Below are positions 63,172 through 64,000 of a DNA stretch of 64,000 nt, one piece after another. The position numbers and the translations under genes are program-made. Numbering within the stretch: position 1 is the stretch's first letter; every line of letters starts with the position of its first letter. The stretch spans positions 248,001 through 312,000 of the forward strand of contig NZ_JAERJA010000004.1 of assembly GCF_016827675.1 (NCBI RefSeq), written 5' to 3'. The stretch comes from Nocardioides limicola (GTDB lineage: Bacteria; Actinomycetota; Actinomycetes; Propionibacteriales; Nocardioidaceae). The notes under the pieces are model-generated. The model ran no database searches. It saw nothing but the letters and a program-made list of their open reading frames with translations, and had not been told where the DNA came from.

Positions 63172-63217
63172 GAAGCGGTGCCCATGTGCAGTTCGAGGGG
63201 TGTCCCAGACTGATCTT
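63172..63217 (+). repeat. Dispersed repeat, copy B
   Basis: Same orientation as copy A at 56726-56770, with CATGTGCAGTTCGAGGGGTG identical. It is followed directly by transposon-end-like repeats. The two copies flank the whole tag-to-lipoprotein segment. Confidence 0.75.
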
Positions 63218-63226
63218 GTTATCTCG

Positions 63227-63271
63227 CAGGACATTGGTGACAGTTCTGTGTCAGGACATCGGTGACAGTTC
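63227..63271 (+). repeat. Two 20-bp direct repeats resembling insertion-sequence ends
   Basis: CAGGACATTGGTGACAGTTC and CAGGACATCGGTGACAGTTC lie 25 bp apart. The TGTCAGGACAT-GGTGACAG layout looks like ends of IS481-type elements. No intact transposase is associated. Confidence 0.5.
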
Positions 63272-63314
63272 CGGGGTGTTCGCCTTGCGATTGCGCAGTG
63301 GCCTGATGATGTGA

Positions 63315-63426
63315 GTACTTGAAGGGCGTAGGGCCAAGCTTCACAAGATCCACGACCGGCTTGAGACCCCGTCGAGGCAGGACAACAAGGATGCCCACGA
63401 CGTCTACCGTCTGCTGCGGCAGGCGA
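63315..63426 (+). pseudogene. Remnant of a nucleotidyltransferase (AbiEii-like) gene
   Basis: The frame reads AKLHKIHDRLETPSRQDNKD followed by AHDVYRLLRQA. This resembles the KLHK...KDxxDVYRLL segment of AbiEii-type nucleotidyltransferase proteins. It is preceded by an in-frame TGA at 63312 and continues into unrelated sequence, so only about 37 codons survive. Confidence 0.35.
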
Positions 63427-63464
63427 GACGCAGGCGGTGGTGCTCGACGATGTCGTTGCCGGTG

Positions 63465-63518
63465 GGTGGTCTGGGTCTGGTGGAACCGCTCCACTTTGCC
63501 TTGGTCTGGGGGTGTCAC
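63465..63518 (-). pseudogene. Remnant of an rve-type transposase
   Basis: On the minus strand the codons read TPPDQGKVERFHQTQ, the GKVERFH motif found around the catalytic Glu of IS3/IS481-type DDE transposases. The similarity ends within about 18 codons. Confidence 0.4.
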
Positions 63519-63525
63519 CCGGTGG

Positions 63526-63636
63526 TCACGCGTCGATCAGGGCGTCCAGCCGACGGTGCGCCAGCCGTTCGCAGGCGGGCAGTCGCTCCTCGATCAGGGC
63601 GCGGCGCTGACTGTGATAGCGGATCAGGTCGTGCAT
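63526..63636 (-). CDS. 36-residue small protein after the SDR gene
   Basis: The frame MHDLIRYHSQRRALIEERLP and its Arg/Leu-rich tail end in LDALIDA. A strong AGGAGG lies six bases before the ATG, 9 bp after the SDR stop. The gene is helical and charged. Since transposon debris begins right after its stop, it may be the 5' end of a longer gene cut by an insertion. No family recognised. Confidence 0.5.
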   Translation of the reverse strand: MHDLIRYHSQRRALIEERLPACERLAHRRLDALIDA

Positions 63637-63644
63637 GCGTCCTC

Positions 63645-64000
63645 CTAGGTGAGCAGCGCGCCGCCGTCGACGACGATCTGGGATCCGGTCAGGTACGACG
63701 ACAGGTCGCTGGCCAGGAAGAGAGCCACCCGGGCGATGTCGTCGGGTGTGCCGATCCGGTGCATCGGGATGCTGTTGACGAACTGCTCGAGCGTGTCATT
63801 CGGTTGCTCGTTGCCCGGCTCCTGCATGGCGGCCACCCCGGGGGTGGCGATGGCCCCGGGCGCGATCGCGTTGACCCAGATACGGTGCGGCGCCAACTCC
63901 AGCGCGAGGTTCTTGGTGAATCCCCACAGGCCGTGCTTGGACGCGTCGTAGTGGGCGAGACCGGTCATCGAGGGGTGCAGGGCGTCGATCGAGGTGATGT
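63645..64000 (-). CDS. Short-chain dehydrogenase/reductase (partial, 5' end outside window)
   Basis: At least 118 C-terminal residues of an SDR. The frame is open to the right edge, so the ATG at 63968 is internal. The catalytic YDASKHGLWGFTKNLALELA (Tyr and Lys) follows SIDALHPSMTGLAHY, and the end has GTPDDIARVALFLASDLSS and ITGSQIVVDGG-like TGSQIVVDGGALLT. A classical SDR; substrate unknown. Confidence 0.9.
   Translation of the reverse strand, partial: ITSIDALHPSMTGLAHYDASKHGLWGFTKNLALELAPHRIWVNAIAPGAIATPGVAAMQEPGNEQPNDTLEQFVNSIPMHRIGTPDDIARVALFLASDLSSYLTGSQIVVDGGALLT

Overview
The window is strongly GC-rich, gene-dense DNA with GTG/TTG starts and many 4-bp start/stop overlaps. It fits a high-GC actinomycete, probably of the Propionibacteriales/Nocardioides type. 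Gene order supports this: serC, a short-type citrate synthase and pdxH lie together, and there is a mycobacterium-like order of mscL, FmdB-type zinc ribbon, 5-FTHF cyclo-ligase, UDP-glucose pyrophosphorylase, moeA/glp, RimJ-like GNAT and GlpR/SepX-like membrane protein. Most of the window looks chromosomal; the last 7 kb and a repeat patch at 22.2-22.7 kb look more plastic. Product names come from motif recognition in the translations; no database search was run.

0-12.4 kb: the tail of an FAD/Fe-S oxidoreductase; a membrane protein, NarL-type histidine kinase and response regulator in one coupled operon; a secreted coiled-coil plus leucine-rich-repeat protein; and a complete five-gene peptide/nickel-class ABC importer. 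12.4-22.3 kb: a 27-residue membrane peptide coupled to a methyltransferase and a membrane-anchored beta-propeller; a CmtR-like metal sensor with a cation-diffusion-facilitator exporter; a macrodomain protein; serC; a GNAT; a two-gene permease system; citrate synthase; pdxH. 22.2-28.8 kb: a repeat-rich spacer with a predicted three-way-junction structure, a DevS/DevR-like two-component pair, an IdeR/DtxR regulator, a sirtuin, a DUF2277 protein and a secreted beta-propeller.

29-41.2 kb: a 1283-residue DUF11-type surface protein, a regulator with two TetR-type HTH regions, two secreted proteins, a trans-acting enoyl-reductase-like protein, and a copper-defence block (CsoR-type operator, CopB-type ATPase, multicopper oxidase, SHOCT protein). 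41.4-56.6 kb: tRNA-Arg(CCU), an LCP protein, mscL, an FAD monooxygenase/membrane protein/TetR operon, SAF and FmdB proteins, a penicillin-acylase-family hydrolase, and the UGPase-moeA/glp-moaC-moaB-GNAT-GlpR run ending at tRNA-Ala(CGC). 56.7-64 kb: tag, a YciI/TetR pair with twin operators, a second TetR divergent from a Tat-exported FAD oxidoreductase, a decayed GYD gene, a Gfo/Idh/MocA enzyme, a lipoprotein, transposon and nucleotidyltransferase remnants, and a partial SDR.

The most interesting regulatory signal is a 14-bp palindrome close to the mycobacterial DosR box. It lies upstream of the LRR gene, the double-TetR gene and a secreted-protein gene, with a weaker copy between devR-like and ideR-like genes. 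The window itself encodes a DevR-like regulator whose recognition-helix residues look conserved, so a DevR-type regulon controlling envelope and secreted proteins is the leading hypothesis.
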